Positions 8,446-19,977 of a DNA stretch of 64,000 nucleotides are shown here, piece after piece. The stretch's first letter is position 1. Each line of letters begins with the position of its first letter. This DNA is from Paraniabella hibiscisoli (GTDB lineage Bacteria > Bacteroidota > Bacteroidia > Chitinophagales > Chitinophagaceae). The notes under the pieces were generated by a model that did no database searches, had not been told where the DNA came from, and saw nothing but the letters and a program-made list of their open reading frames with translations. The position numbers were made by a program, and so were the translations under genes. Location: the NCBI RefSeq assembly GCF_022512515.1, contig NZ_JAKWBK010000001.1, positions 2,356,001 through 2,420,000 of the forward strand. The letters run 5' to 3'.

Positions 8446-11400
8446 ATGGGCGTGTTGTACAAACAGGCAGTTTCGCGAGGGTACGGGGTCAGCAAAAAAA
8501 CTGTTTTAAAAATGAAATTTTCAGCAATTGTACTACTGGCTGCGATTTTATCCTGTTCTGCGGCTGAAGGCTATACCCAGTCTGTTACGCTTAGAGAGCG
8601 TGGAATATCGATAGAGCAGGCTTTGAAGATGATTCAAAAGCAAACAGGGTATGGCCTCTTTTATGATGCCAGTTTATTTGATAAGAGTAGTAAACTGAAC
8701 ATCAATGTAAAAATGTACCGGTACAGGAAGCGTTGCAGGCCAGTCTCGGCAACGAACGCGTTACTTATACTGTTGTCAACGGCGTTATCATTATAAAACC
8801 CGCAGTGATAAGATCAGTACCTGGTTCGGCTTTGAGTGCTTTGTCTTTGGGTATAGACGTTACCGGTCGCATTATAGGGGAGGATGGCGTAGCTATTGGG
8901 GGTGTATCCGTTCAGGTAAAAGGCAATCCGGGCAAGGGAACGGTGAGCAATAGTGACGGACGGTTTGTGCTTACAGATATTGATGAAAGCGCTGTATTAA
9001 TAGTAACTGGCGTTAATATTGAGCCTAAGGAGGTAAAGGTGGGCCGTAAAAGAGATCTTGGAGATATAGTTGTCTATATTAAAATAGCTGCCCAGGAAGA
9101 GGTGAAAGTTATTAGTAACGGCTATCAAACCTTAAACAAAAATACGTTTACCGGTACAGCAGTGGCCATAACCGGTGAGGAGCTGAAAAGAGTAAGTACA
9201 CAAAACCTGTTTCAGGCAATACAGGTTCTTGATCCTTCCTTCCGGCTGCTTGATAATAATTTTGCAGGATCCAATCCTAATAGTCTCCCAACCATTAATG
9301 TACGGGGTACTTCTGCCTTGCCTACCGGTAGTAATGATATTTTGAGGCGGGATAATATCACTGGTATGACCAATATGCCTGCTTTTATTCTGGATGGCTA
9401 TGAAGTGAACGTACAAAAAATATTTGACCTTGATCTGAACAGGGTTGCTTCAGTTACCTTATTGAAAGATGCAGCCGCTACTGCAATTTACGGGTCGCGG
9501 GCCGCTAATGGAGTATTGGTAATTGTGACTAAATTACCCAAGGAGGGCAAGCTTCAGTTTTCTTACCAGCACGAAACAAATGTAATGGCGCCCGATCTTA
9601 CCGGTTATGATGTGCTCAACGCTGCTGAAAAGCTGGAGTATGAGAAGAAAGCAGGTGTTTATACCGCTGGAACTGTGAATACCATTACGCAGGATGAGCT
9701 GGATGAATTGTATTATCACCGGTATAAAAATGTAGTGGGTGGGGTAAATACTTACTGGCTTTCCCAGCCACTGAGAACAGCTGTCGGACAGAAGCATGGT
9801 TTGTCGCTTGAAGGAGGGTCTAACACTTTTCGTTATGGTGCGGACCTGCGGTATCAAACCCGGCCGGGCGTGATGAAGGGCTCGGGCAGGGATCAGTATT
9901 CGGGAGGAATGTTCTTCAGTTATAATCTCAATAATAAGATAAGATTTCAGAATGAATTATCCATTACATCTGTAGAAGGCAGGGAGTCTCCTTATGGCAG
10001 CTTTACCTCTTATGTAACAATGAACCCCTATTACCCTAAAACAGATGAGAACGGGAATACTATCCAGAATGTAGATATATGGACGAGGCGTTCGGCCAGC
10101 GGTACGTATATATATGACTACGTATTAAACCCTATGTATAACGCTACGTTGAGCAGCTTTGATAAAAGCAAATACAATGAGATACTGAACAATTTTGCTG
10201 CCGAATTTGAAATTATAAAAACCTGAAACTGCGCGGGCAGATCAGCATGTTGAAGCGAATGAGCACCGGTGACCGCTTTGTATCGCCACTGGCTAATGAG
10301 TTTTATTTCTATGAAGCGGCCAGAGCCGATGAAAGAGGGAGCTATACCAGTAGTGGAAACGATGTAACTACCTGGGATGGTAATTTGCGGCTTAACTGGA
10401 TCAAACAAACCGGCGGGCATGTTATCAATCTGGTTGCGGGTTCTAACATCCGTACCGACCGTTCGGATGCACGCTTTTTTACAGCAATTGGATTTCCTAA
10501 TGACCGCTTTACCAGTATTGGATTCGCGAAAGGGTATGCTGAAAATGCAAAACCTAGCAGCAGCTTATCGGAGTCGCGATTGTTGGGTGTTTTTTCGAGC
10601 GTAAACTATTCTTTTAAAAACCGTTACCTGTTAGATGGTACAGTACGAATAGATGGGTCTTCTTTATTCGGAGCTAATAACCGCACAGCTCCTTTTGGAT
10701 CTTTTGGTGTAGGCTGGAATATAGATAAGGAAGACTGGTTCAATGTACCGCAAGTGAGCCAGCTCCGTTTACGCTTTACAACGGGCCTTACCGGTTCGGT
10801 TCAGTTTGCTCCCTTCATGGCACAAACCACTTATTCCTACGATCAGAATAATTGGTATTCTTCAGGTCTAGGAGCTTATGTAAACACTTACGGGAATAGC
10901 GGCCTGTCCTGGCAAAAGACAAGTAATATGGATTGGGGACTGGATCTTGGATTGTTCAGGGACCGGATCTTCCTCTCTGCAAGAATTTACCGGAAACTTA
11001 CCCGGGATATACTAACTGATATCAGTATCGCACCTTCTACTGGGTTCTCTACCTATAAGGATAACCTGGGAGACATGGAAAACAATGGATTTGAGGTAAA
11101 CCTGCGGACAAACCTGGTACAGGATAAAAACTGGACTGTTGGTCTTATGGGCAATTTTGCACGCAATACCAATAAGATCGTAAAGATCTCTAACTCCTTA
11201 AAAAGCTATAATCAGCGGGCAGATGAGGCACAGCAGGGAGAGGACCTGAAAGCCGTTCCGCTATTGCGTTATAATGAAGGGCAATCGATATATGCTATTT
11301 ATGCCGTGCCTTCATTAGGCATTGATCCGGAAAACGGGAAGGAGGTTTTTGTGAAGAGAGACGGCTCGCTTACCTACGAATGGGATGCCAGGGATATAAC

Positions 11401-11869
11401 AGTGGTGGGAGAGAATACGCCAAAGCTGGAAGGATCTTTTGGTACTACACTGCGATACAAACAATTGATGGTGGTGGCTTTCTTCCAAACAAGGTTTGGA
11501 GGGGATATGTATAATCAAACCCTGGTAGATCGCGTGGAAAACGCTGATCCCCGCTATAATGTAGACAGGCGTGTGCTGGAGCAAAAATGGCAGCAGCCGG
11601 GAGATATTGCATTTTACAAAAACATAGCAGATCTGGGAACAACCCGCGTTTCCTCCCGGTTCGTGATGCCCGACAATCTGATTAATTTTTCATCACTTAA
11701 TCTGACCTATGATGTTGAGCCCCGGTTGGTTTCCAGGCTTTCACTTACCGGACTTCGGTTGGGGATCACCGCAAATGACCTGGCCCGGTGGTCTTCAGTA
11801 AGAGTGGAGCGCGGAATTGATTATCCATTTGCGCGCAATATCAGTATAACCCTGCAAGCCATTTTCTAA
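8446..11869 (+). CDS. SusC-family TonB-dependent outer-membrane transporter (two frameshifts)
   Basis: The start is uncertain. The signal peptide MKFSAIVLLAAILSCSAAEG begins at 8512; 8446 is an upstream in-frame ATG and longer forms reach 8317. Domains in order are an STN domain (SVTLRERGISIEQALKMIQK), a carboxypeptidase-like beta domain (DVTGRIIGEDGVAIGGVSVQ), a plug with IYGSRAANGVLVIVTK, and a barrel ending ARNISITLQAIF. One A missing near 8712 restores NVKNVPVQEALQASLG, and one T near 10217 restores EIYKNLKLRGQ. Repaired length is about 1,140 residues. The STN domain indicates transenvelope signalling to FecR. The imported substrate cannot be read from sequence. Confidence 0.9.
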
Positions 11870-11887
11870 TTAACAAAAAGAGACATT

Positions 11888-13383
11888 ATGATAAAAAGAA
11901 ATCATATCCTAATATATCTGTTGGTTCTGACATTTTTCAGCTCCTGTAAGAAGTGGCTGGATATACAACCTGAAAGCCAGATATCGGAAGAAGTTTTATT
12001 TACTACCGAAGAAGGATTTAAGGAAGCGCTTATAGGTATTTATACACGCTGCACCAGAACTGATATTTATGGAAAAGAATTAACCATTGGTACGCCCGAA
12101 GTACTGGCACAAAACTATAGTATCAGTGCTAATGACCCCTTGCGCTATATGAAGACCAGGGCTTACGATTATAAAGACCTTAATTTTATTTCTCGCAAAG
12201 ATGATATCTGGAAAGGTTTATACAACGCAATCGTTAATTGTAACCTGATACTAGGTAAAATAGATGAGAAAAAGGCCCTGTTTATGCCTGGTAACTATGA
12301 GTTGATTAAAGGCGAGGCCCTGGGGTTAAGGGCCTATCTGCATTTTGATGCATTAAGATTATTTGCTCCATCCTTTACCAGTAATCCCGCTGCTGCAGCG
12401 ATCCCCTATGTAACGCAATACTCGAATAAAACAACGCCATTATCTACGGTAACCCAGGTGCTTGACTCAGTAATCTTTGACCTGGAGCGTGCCAAACAAC
12501 TGTTAAGCAAAGACCTGATTCGGAATACATCTTATCGTGTAGGTTATCCAACACAAACCGATACGACACTGAATACAGAAGAGGGCGCGCGTGACCTTTT
12601 TTACATAACCGCAGGCACCGCCTCAATTATTACGCTGTATGCGGAACATTGGCGAGGGTACAGTTGTATAAAAACAACAAAGCGCAGGCCCTGGCTAATG
12701 CGCAGGAAGTGATCAATGCCAATAAGTTTCCCTGGACAAAGGCTGAAGATTTTTTAGCAGTAGATGAGGATAAGAAAGATCTCATGCTTTACAAGGAACT
12801 GATTTTCGGCTGGTTTATTCCCACAAAGGATGCAACCTATAACAGCGGTTGGTTTTCAGGTGGTGTTACCGGTATGTATCTAACGCAGGAGGCTTCACAG
12901 GACTTTTATGAAACCGGGACTATAGGCGGCAATGATATGCGATACAAGCAATGGTTTGCTACCGTGAATAATCAGACAAGCTACATTTCAGAAATACATA
13001 AGTATCGTAGAAACAGTTCCAGTACCGCCAGCACCGCAAATCTAGCCTACATGGTGGCCCCGGCAATACGGTTAAGTGAAATGTATTTTATTGCTGCGGA
13101 ATGCATGTATGCCGCTAATCCTGCTGCCGCCACAGCTTTTATCGATGAAGTACGCAGTCACAGGGGGATTGGTGAGAAGATTACTGTAGCGAATGAAGCA
13201 GCCCTCCGCAGCGAGCTCCTGAAAGAATACCGGAAGGACCTGTTTGCTGAAGGACAATTGTTTTACGCTTTTAAAAGATTAAACCTCGCTATAACCGGCC
13301 AGAATGGTATAAGTTATCCTGCTTCTAATAACCTTTTTGTGCTTCCTCTACCAGATGATGAGATTATTTATGGTAACCGTTAA
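11888..13383 (+). CDS. SusD/RagB-family nutrient-binding lipoprotein (one frameshift)
   Basis: The N terminus MIKRNHILIYLLVLTFFSSC ends in a lipobox Cys followed by KKWLDIQPES, a hallmark SusD start. TPR-like helical segments follow (IVNCNLILGKID, KGEALGLRAYLHFDALRLFA) and the C-terminal motif RKDLFAEGQLFYAFKRLN is typical. One base missing near 12635-12645 splits the frame; adding it aligns TLYAEH with LARVQLYKNNKAQALANAQE. Repaired length is about 498 residues. SusD proteins form the surface lid of the partner SusC channel. It lies 18 bases after SusC and is followed by two more lipoprotein genes. Confidence 0.9.
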
Positions 13384-13393
13384 AAATAAAATT

Positions 13394-14227
13394 ATGCGTC
13401 AATATATACTGATATTATTAAGCAAAAAAGGCTGTTACCTGTTATGTATGGTATTGCTCACTGCTGCCTGTAAAAAGGCGGAGCCTCTTACTTTTGATCA
13501 TGCTGCTAACATATATTTCGATTTGTCTCAGGAGCAAAGAGATAGTATTTCCTACACATTTGCTTATGACCTGGCAAAAGCTGCGGATACCATAAACATT
13601 CCCGTTACTATTTCCGGTAAACGAATTTCGCAGGATCGTTTTTATACCGCTTATGTAGAAGCGGACTCTTCAACGGCTGTAGCCGGAATCCATTATAAAC
13701 CGCTTGAACAGCAATATCCGATCCGGGCAGATCAAGGCAAGGCTGTATTGCCGCTGGTGGTTTATAACCGGCCAGACCTCGAAGACAGTTCCAGGACGAT
13801 CATTTTAAAATTAAAAGCGTCCCCGGATCTGGGCATAGAAAATCCAACTATCATCAGGACAAGGGTAGTGCTTTCAGCGAGGCTGGAGCAGCCTGCATGG
13901 TGGATTATGTGGTGCGGCGCTTATTCGAGAACGAAGCATCAGCTATTCCTAATTGTAACGGGTATCACAGAGTTGTCTACCGCAGGACTGGATGCGCCGA
14001 AGAATTTGTACATCGCCAATCTGTTGACGGTGATGTTGAATAATCCTTTTGATTGGGTAGCCAATAATGCAGGCAAAGGCTATGTTCTGGAAGCCGTTAC
14101 TCCGGGCAATACCAATACTTATTATTTCTATACACCTCAAAATCCAAACAAGAAGATATTACTGCAGAAAAATACCGGATCGGGAAGGTATTTCTTTATA
14201 GATGAAAATGGACAGGAAGTAAGATGA
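13394..14227 (+). CDS. DUF4843 lipoprotein
   Basis: The start at 13394 (MRQYILILLSKKGC) is chosen because it leads into the lipoprotein signal VLLTAACKKAEP; the longer frame from 13337 overlaps SusD. The body contains IYFDLSQEQRDSISYTFAY, a Calx-beta-like stretch (DTINIPVTISGKRISQDRFY, AGIHYKPL) and KHQLFLIVTGITEL. These match DUF4843 lipoproteins that habitually follow SusD in Bacteroidota. It is intact at 277 residues. It is probably a surface-exposed accessory ligand-binding subunit (inference). Confidence 0.82.
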   Translation: MRQYILILLSKKGCYLLCMVLLTAACKKAEPLTFDHAANIYFDLSQEQRDSISYTFAYDLAKAADTINIPVTISGKRISQDRFYTAYVEADSSTAVAGIHYKPLEQQYPIRADQGKAVLPLVVYNRPDLEDSSRTIILKLKASPDLGIENPTIIRTRVVLSARLEQPAWWIMWCGAYSRTKHQLFLIVTGITELSTAGLDAPKNLYIANLLTVMLNNPFDWVANNAGKGYVLEAVTPGNTNTYYFYTPQNPNKKILLQKNTGSGRYFFIDENGQEVR

Positions 14228-14273
14228 GGGCTTATTCGGTAAACATATATGAATGAAAGTTAAACAAAATAAA

Positions 14274-15699
14274 ATGATCAGACAATACAGCTTTTTGTTG
14301 ACGGTTTGCAGTGTTATACTCGTTTCCTGTTTTAAGGATAAAGGTAATTACGATGTAGTGCTTCCTGTAGAGCCGGTAATCTCCAACCTGGATACGGTAT
14401 ACACTGCTTATGTAGGCGATAGCCTAATTATTGAACCCGGGTAACGGCACCTGCCGGTGCAGATCTGGAGTTTGAATGGAGGATTTATGTACCTGAAGCT
14501 ATCAGTGACACTTTATATCGCTTTAAGGGTTCCTCGCTACGCACTGTTTTTGGTTTGCAATCGCGTCGGTATCGTACCAAGCTAACGGTTCATAACAAAG
14601 CTGACGGGATGAAATATTTTCATTGGTTTGAGATACAGGGTGTAACCGAATTTACCAGGGGAACTACTGTTTTAAGCATTGAAAACGGAACAACGCAATT
14701 TTCTTTTGTAAAGCCTGATGGCACTGTACAGCCCAGGGTTTACGAAGCGATCAACAATAAAACCCTGCCCAATGATCCGCTGCATTTATTTTATCTTACC
14801 AATCAATTTACCGGGAATACGCCATTGGGGTACTGGATCATCACCAGAAATGGAGGGGTTCGTTTAAACATCAGCACATTGATGGAAGATGCGATAAATC
14901 CCAATACTTTAAAGGATAATTTTTTTACCCCGCCTTCCGTTATACAAGTTGGTTCTCTGCAAAAAAATCCACAGGGCGTAATGGTTGGCGTGATCAATGG
15001 CAGGTTTTATGGAGGGGCAACCACCACCTGGGATCAGTCGCCTACATATGGCATGTTTGGAGGGTTCGCCAACGGAGAATATGAGCTCGATCCTCATTTT
15101 ATAATGACTAACATCAACAATAATATAACCTATATCGCTTTCGAAAAAATAAAAAGCAATTTATACGCATCAATTCTTATGGAGTACCTACTTACTTCGG
15201 TACGGATTACACGGTAGTGAACCGTTCGGTTTTTGATCCAACCAGTGTGGGAATGGATCTTACAGCAATGATACAGATTAACAGCACAGATACTTATGCT
15301 TATTGCAGAGATAATACCGGAATTGTGCAGGAGCTGATGTTTAACGTAAACTTCAGCGGGCCCTTTACTTTTACTGCGCGTCATAAGCGACCTTTTATAA
15401 AGCAGGAATTGTTTAACGCCAAAACCAAACTGATAGCCACCAGGAGTGGCGCTATTTATATCGCTTCCGGAACTGCCATCTATCGTTACAATCCACTCAA
15501 CGAAGAGATGAGGATCTTAAATACGACTTTCGAGCGTGACGTAACCATGCTTAAACTTTCCGATGATGAGAATACGCTCATCGTAGGAACGGCCAACAGC
15601 CTGGTGTATTTAAACATAAGTGTAGGTAATTACGGGGACCTGCTCAGCAGGGTAGACGGGATTCCGGGATCACCGGTAGATATACAGATAAGAAATTAA
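14274..15699 (+). CDS. PKD-like family lipoprotein (two frameshifts)
   Basis: MIRQYSFLLTVCSVILVSCF with lipobox Cys and the following KDKGNYD is the classic start of PKD-like Bacteroidota lipoproteins; 14253 is an alternative start. Breaks are at 14440 (one C missing; repair reads EPRVTAPAGADLEFEW) and 15143-15148 (one A missing in an A6 run; repair reads AFEKNKKQFIRINSYGVPTY). The repaired protein has about 475 residues, with an N-terminal Ig-like domain and a C-terminal repeat region (ELFNAKTKLIATRSGAIYIA) suggestive of a beta-propeller. It sits between the DUF4843 and TlpA genes, a recurrent order in this family of loci. Role beyond surface binding is not established. Confidence 0.78.
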
Positions 15700-15727
15700 T
15701 TAATCGATCACCAGAAAAAGGAATATA

Positions 15728-16891
15728 ATGAAGTCAATAAAAATTACGCTTGTGGCGATGGTACTAACTCTAAGTACAGCTGCACAGAAAAAAGCATTCA
15801 AATTAGAAGGTACTGCGCCAGCCAGTAAAGAAGGGGCAAAAATATACCTCGATTATCAGAATGAATCGGGTAGTGTTGCTGATTCAGCAATTATCAAAAA
15901 CGGAAAATTTTCCTTTAAAGGTACTGTAGACGAGCCTGCTTATTCTCGCCTGATTCTGGATCATAAAAACCAGGGTAAATACTGGATTGCGAATGTAGGT
16001 GATCGTTTGTTTTTTTACCTGGCCAATGAAAACTATAAGATTGAGATTAAAGATTCAGTACAACATGCCCGGATCACCGGCTCACCTACACAGGCTGCCT
16101 TTCAATCGTATTTAAAAGAGATTGGCGGCGACTTTATGGTTATAATAGAAACAGCGAAAGCTACCATGGCCGCTATCCCGCAAAATGCACCAGATGCTAA
16201 CGAGAGAGCAAAAGCTGTTTATGATTCTTTCGAACAAAAATTTGAAGATCGCAGGCTGAAAGAAATTGAATTTGCCAGGCGTAATCCGGGGTCCATCTTT
16301 GCGATAGACGCGCTTACTGATGCCGCCAATAAGCACTCACTTAGTTCACTGGAGCCAATCTTCTTGGCTCTGACCGATGAAGTACGCAACCTCAAGGGAG
16401 GCAAAGCACTGGACACAAGAATACTTGCCGAAAAGACGATCAAAATCGGGAATATTGCTCCTGTATTTTCTCAGGCAGACACCAGTGGGAAATTGGTTCA
16501 TCTGGCCGACTATAGGGGCCAGTATGTATTGGTTGACTTCTGGGCCAGCTGGTGTAAGCCCTGCCGGGCAGAAAACCCGAACCTTAAAAAGGCCTATGAG
16601 CAATACAAAGACAAGCTCACAGTGATTGGTGTTTCGTTAGATGATAAAGATACCCGGGATGCGTGGATTGCTGCAATACATAAAGACGACCTGCCCTGGA
16701 TACATGTTTCCGATTTAAAAGGATGGAGCAATGAAATAGCATTGAGGTACGGAGTACGGGCAGTTCCTCAAAACTACCTGTTGGATAAGGAAGGGAAGAT
16801 CATTGCTTCCAATCTGCGCGATGAACGACTGCACGAGGTTTTGAGCGATGTTTTTTCGGGTAAAACACCCGTAGCTGATAAAGCTGAATAG
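15728..16891 (+). CDS. TlpA-type thioredoxin-fold reductase with N-terminal DUF4369-like domain
   Basis: A signal peptide (MKSIKITLVAMVLTLSTAAQ) exports it. Residues about 24-120 form a DUF4369-like beta domain (FKLEGTAPASKEGAKIYLDY, then DSAIIKNGKFSFKGTVDEPA). Residues about 240-380 form a thioredoxin domain with the active site WASWCKPC (cysteines 276 and 279) and the cis-Pro region GVRAVPQNYLL. It is intact at 387 residues. It likely works in the periplasm as a disulfide reductase or peroxiredoxin-like enzyme. Its place as last gene of the SusCD operon suggests it treats cargo or keeps thiols reduced, but this is inference. Confidence 0.88.
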   Translation: MKSIKITLVAMVLTLSTAAQKKAFKLEGTAPASKEGAKIYLDYQNESGSVADSAIIKNGKFSFKGTVDEPAYSRLILDHKNQGKYWIANVGDRLFFYLANENYKIEIKDSVQHARITGSPTQAAFQSYLKEIGGDFMVIIETAKATMAAIPQNAPDANERAKAVYDSFEQKFEDRRLKEIEFARRNPGSIFAIDALTDAANKHSLSSLEPIFLALTDEVRNLKGGKALDTRILAEKTIKIGNIAPVFSQADTSGKLVHLADYRGQYVLVDFWASWCKPCRAENPNLKKAYEQYKDKLTVIGVSLDDKDTRDAWIAAIHKDDLPWIHVSDLKGWSNEIALRYGVRAVPQNYLLDKEGKIIASNLRDERLHEVLSDVFSGKTPVADKAE

Positions 16892-16915
16892 AAATTGTTG
16901 ATTCGGCAGGATTTA

Positions 16916-16951
16916 AAAGGGATTATTCGCACTACTACGAATAGTCCCTTT
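16916..16951 (+). terminator. hairpin terminator of the SusCD locus
   Basis: A 14-bp stem (AAAGGGATTATTCG with CGAATAGTCCCTTT, one G-T pair) surrounds an 8-base loop 24 bases after the TlpA stop. The downstream T tract is weak (TATTATTA). Confidence 0.65.
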
Positions 16952-17002
16952 ATTATTAGATCTTTGTTACGACTTTAAAAAGTTTGCATCACACCTGTTA
17001 CG

Positions 17003-17090
17003 ATATCCGGCCTTTCTGCAATTGGAAGATTAAAAGGACTAACCAAAGGTTAGCGGAGTTGGAATGGCGATACAGCAGCTAAGCTCTTAG
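17003..17090 (+). pseudogene. relic of a second mannonate dehydratase (C-terminal end only)
   Basis: With one G restored near 17009, positions 17005-17048 read [15 protein letters not shown]. With a second base restored near 17048, the rest reads VSGVGMAIQQLSS and a stop at 17088-17090. The intact UxuA in this window ends [20 protein letters not shown] then AAIQQLQL, so the match covers the last 28 or so codons. Upstream of the YPG no UxuA similarity is visible. The nucleotide sequence is clearly diverged from the 6.0-kb copy. I read it as the tail left after loss of a second uxuA. Confidence 0.65.
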
Positions 17091-17102
17091 TATAGTATTT
17101 TT

Positions 17103-17138
17103 AAGCAGGCCTGCATCAATCGCGATGCAGGCCTGCTT
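17103..17138. terminator. strong bidirectional hairpin between convergent units
   Basis: A perfect 15-bp stem (AAGCAGGCCTGCATC and GATGCAGGCCTGCTT) with a 6-base loop lies between the uxuA relic and the converging AIM24 gene. A and T residues flank both sides. Confidence 0.8.
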
Positions 17139-17160
17139 TATAATAAGTTCGCTAGTTTTA

Positions 17161-17956
17161 TTAACGCCCGTCACCATCGAGCAAATTACCCAATCCCCTA
17201 AAATGCTGCCTTCTTCCTTACGGCTGGTAGTGGCAAAAGACAAAATGCGTGAAGCCAGTCGGCTTACCGGCAATGTCTGTATCCAAACGCGCCCCGGACC
17301 TGTTAAAGTGGCAAAAAGAATCCTTCGCCGCCAAACAGTTTATTTCTGATACCACGTATCATTTCAATCTCATAGCGGATGTTTTGCGTAAATCCTACCA
17401 GGCAGCCAGTGTCTATTTTTAATCGCTCCCCCGCCTGCAGGTCTTTATGAAATACATGGCCTCCGGCGTGAACGAAAGACATGCCGTCGCCCTCCAGCTT
17501 TTGCATAATAAATCCTTCTCCTCCAAATAGGCCGGTGCCCAGTCTTCTTTGAAATTCTATGCCCACAGCAACACCTTTTGCTGCGCAAAGAAAAGCATCT
17601 TTCTGGCAGACAACCTTGCCTCCCAGTGCTGAAAGATCGAGTGGTATGATCTTGCCAGGATAAGGAGAAGCAAATGACACTTTCTTTTTACCCTGACTTA
17701 TGTTCGTATACGCTGTCATAAACAAACTTTCGCCCGTAAGTATGCGTTTACCGGCACTCATTAGTTTGCCCAATATGCCGCTGCCCTGGCTGGCCTGGCT
17801 GCCGTCGCCAAAAATGGTAGCCATATGAATGTCTTCGTCCATCATCATGAAACTGCCTGCTTCTGCAATAGCCGTTTCATTTGGATCGAGCTCAATGCTT
17901 ACATATTGCATTTCTTCGCCAAAAATTTCATAATCTATCTCGTGACTTGATTTCAT
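17161..17956 (-). CDS. AIM24/TIGR00266 family protein (two frameshifts)
   Basis: The N terminus [20 protein letters not shown] followed by [20 protein letters not shown] is the family signature, and Gly-rich repeats follow ([40 protein letters not shown]). As given, the frame ends at 17303. One T restored near 17318 continues [20 protein letters not shown], and a second T near 17200 gives the typical ending GNLLDGDGR with stop at 17161-17163. Repaired length is about 265 residues. The family is a widespread beta-sheet protein of unknown biochemical role. Confidence 0.82.
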
Positions 17957-18035
17957 TGTGTATTATTTTGATGTTAGATGCTAAATATCGGATGTTGAAT
18001 ATTGGATGCCGGACCTGTTTGGTTAATATTGAACG

Positions 18036-19340
18036 TTAGCTACTTTGAACAGGTGGAATAACATGCAGCGCTGCATTTAGCTGCTCTTTATCCAGCTGGT
18101 TTTCCCAACGAGCAATAACCACTGTAGCTACGGCATTGCCCACCATATTTGTAAGGGCCCGGCATTCGCTCATGAACCGGTCTATGCCTAATATTAATGT
18201 CATTCCTGCTATCGGAACTTCAGGAACAACAGCCAGGGTAGCTGCCAAAGTTATAAAGCCTGCACCGCTTACACCTGCCGCTCCTTTCGAACTTAACATC
18301 GCTACCAATAATAATACGATCTGGCTTTCGAGGGGTAAATCGATATTGCAGGCCTGTGCTATAAACAGCGCGGCCAGGGTCATGTAGATATTAGTACCAT
18401 CGAGGTTGAAAGAGTAGCCGGTGGGTACAACCAGTCCAACGATGGGTTTTGCACAACCCGCTTTTTCCATTTTCTGCATCAGGCTGGGCAAGCAGCTTCA
18501 GATGAGCTGGTACCGAGTACCAGCAGTAATTCGTCTTTTATATATTTTAGAAACCGGAAGATAGAAAAGCCGTTGTAGCGGGCTACTGCTCCCAATATTA
18601 CAATTACAAATAGTAAGGAAGTTGCATAAAATGTTACAACCAATGCCAGTAAATTCCCGATGGAGGAGATGCCATATTTACCAATGGTAAAAGCAATGGC
18701 GCCAAAAGCCCCGATGGGCGCCAGTTTCATTAAAATAGCTACTACTTTAAAAATAGGGTAAGCAAGGGCTTCCATGAAATCAAGCACGGGCTTGCTTTTG
18801 GGCATGGTGGTGGATATGCCAATGCCGAATAGAATGGCAATTAACAGCACCTGTAAAATATTATCGCCGGTAAGCGGGCTTACTAAAGTTTTCGGAATAA
18901 TATCGAATATGAATTTAACCAGTGAGTTATCGTGTGCTTTGTTTATATATTGCTCAATAGACGAGGCCTGCAGGGTGGTGGGATCGATATTAAGTCCTTT
19001 GCCCGGCTGTACAATATTGCTTACGATAAGGCCTATGATAAGCGCCAGTGTAGAAAAGGTAATGAAATATAAAAGGCTTTGCCCGCTACACGGCCTACTT
19101 TTTCATGTCGTTCATAGAGGCTATACCCACGGTAATGGTAACAAATATTACCGGGGCAATGATCATTTTGATCAAGGCAATAAAGCCGTCTCCCAGCGGT
19201 TTCATTTGCTCGGCAAGCGAGGGCTTAAAATAGCCTAGCAGGGCGCCTATTGTAATAGCTATTAAAACCTGTATATATAATACCTGGTAAAACTTTTTCT
19301 TTTGGGCAGGAGTATCGTTTGGATGCGCTTCAACAATCAT
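18036..19340 (-). CDS. dctA: C4-dicarboxylate:cation symporter DctA (three frameshifts)
   Basis: The sequence closely follows Escherichia coli Dct[81 protein letters not shown] and [20 protein letters not shown]. These include the serine-rich hairpin and the NMDGT-like substrate motif (NLDGT) of the DAACS family. Bases are missing near 19097 (A; restores [10 protein letters not shown]), near 19086 (restores [14 protein letters not shown]) and near 18487 (T; restores EAALPSLM). Repaired length is about 435 residues with eight or so membrane segments. It should import succinate, fumarate or malate; glutamate or aspartate is the alternative. Confidence 0.88.
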
Positions 19341-19372
19341 TCGTTCATTTCTTTCCGGAAATATCGGAAAAA

Positions 19373-19953
19373 TTATTCAAGCAGTTCTTTTGGAACGATC
19401 TTTTTAAAAAAGGCATCTTGTCGTCCTCCATTACTATAAATTTCCAATCGGTCAGATTTTTAGATTTGGCAATCACATCTTTTACCGAAAGGATCGTATA
19501 ATAGCCTGTTGTTTTATTATAGGTTACATGAGGTTCGCCAAATTTCGATTGCAGTGTTAAGGTCAGTAGCTCATTTTCTGCGGAGGTAGAATCTGTTTCT
19601 GTAGAATCTACACCAAACCGCATCCGAAGTATATTGGAGTATTGCAGTTTTACAAAATGAGCGCTGTCGATTAACCTGGAATCGCCAATCTTCAAAACTT
19701 TGGCAGAATCGATATGGTAATCAAAGTCGGGCATATTGAAAATACTTTCCATTGCGGTTATCATTTGTTCCTTGGGAACCAACGTATACAGATCTTCGAT
19801 AATGAAATCAGCGGCTGATTTGAAATCTTTCTTAATGATCAGGTTCGTATAGTGCATGAATTGTTGCTCCACCAGCTTTTTATAATCCTGGGCAATAGTG
19901 CTGTTGCACCAAACAGAGAAAATGATCAAGAGCGATAAGGTCCGGCTTTTCAT
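19373..19953 (-). CDS. secreted hypothetical protein (C terminus frameshifted)
   Basis: A signal peptide ([20 protein letters not shown] ending AQ) precedes about 170 residues with [40 protein letters not shown] and a closing [16 protein letters not shown]. As given, the frame runs to 19345. One A restored in the A run at 19405-19410 gives the natural ending [12 protein letters not shown] with a stop at 19373-19375. I do not recognise a named family; the size and layout resemble small exported NTF2-like or DUF proteins. It lies between dctA and the acetyltransferase gene on the same strand. Confidence 0.6.
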
Positions 19954-19977
19954 GTACCTGGTTTGTAGTTGAATAAA

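Noticed and set aside
17079..17273. Separate small minus-strand gene of 64 codons
   Set aside because: After restoring a T at 17318 and another at 17200 it is the C terminus of the AIM24-family gene.
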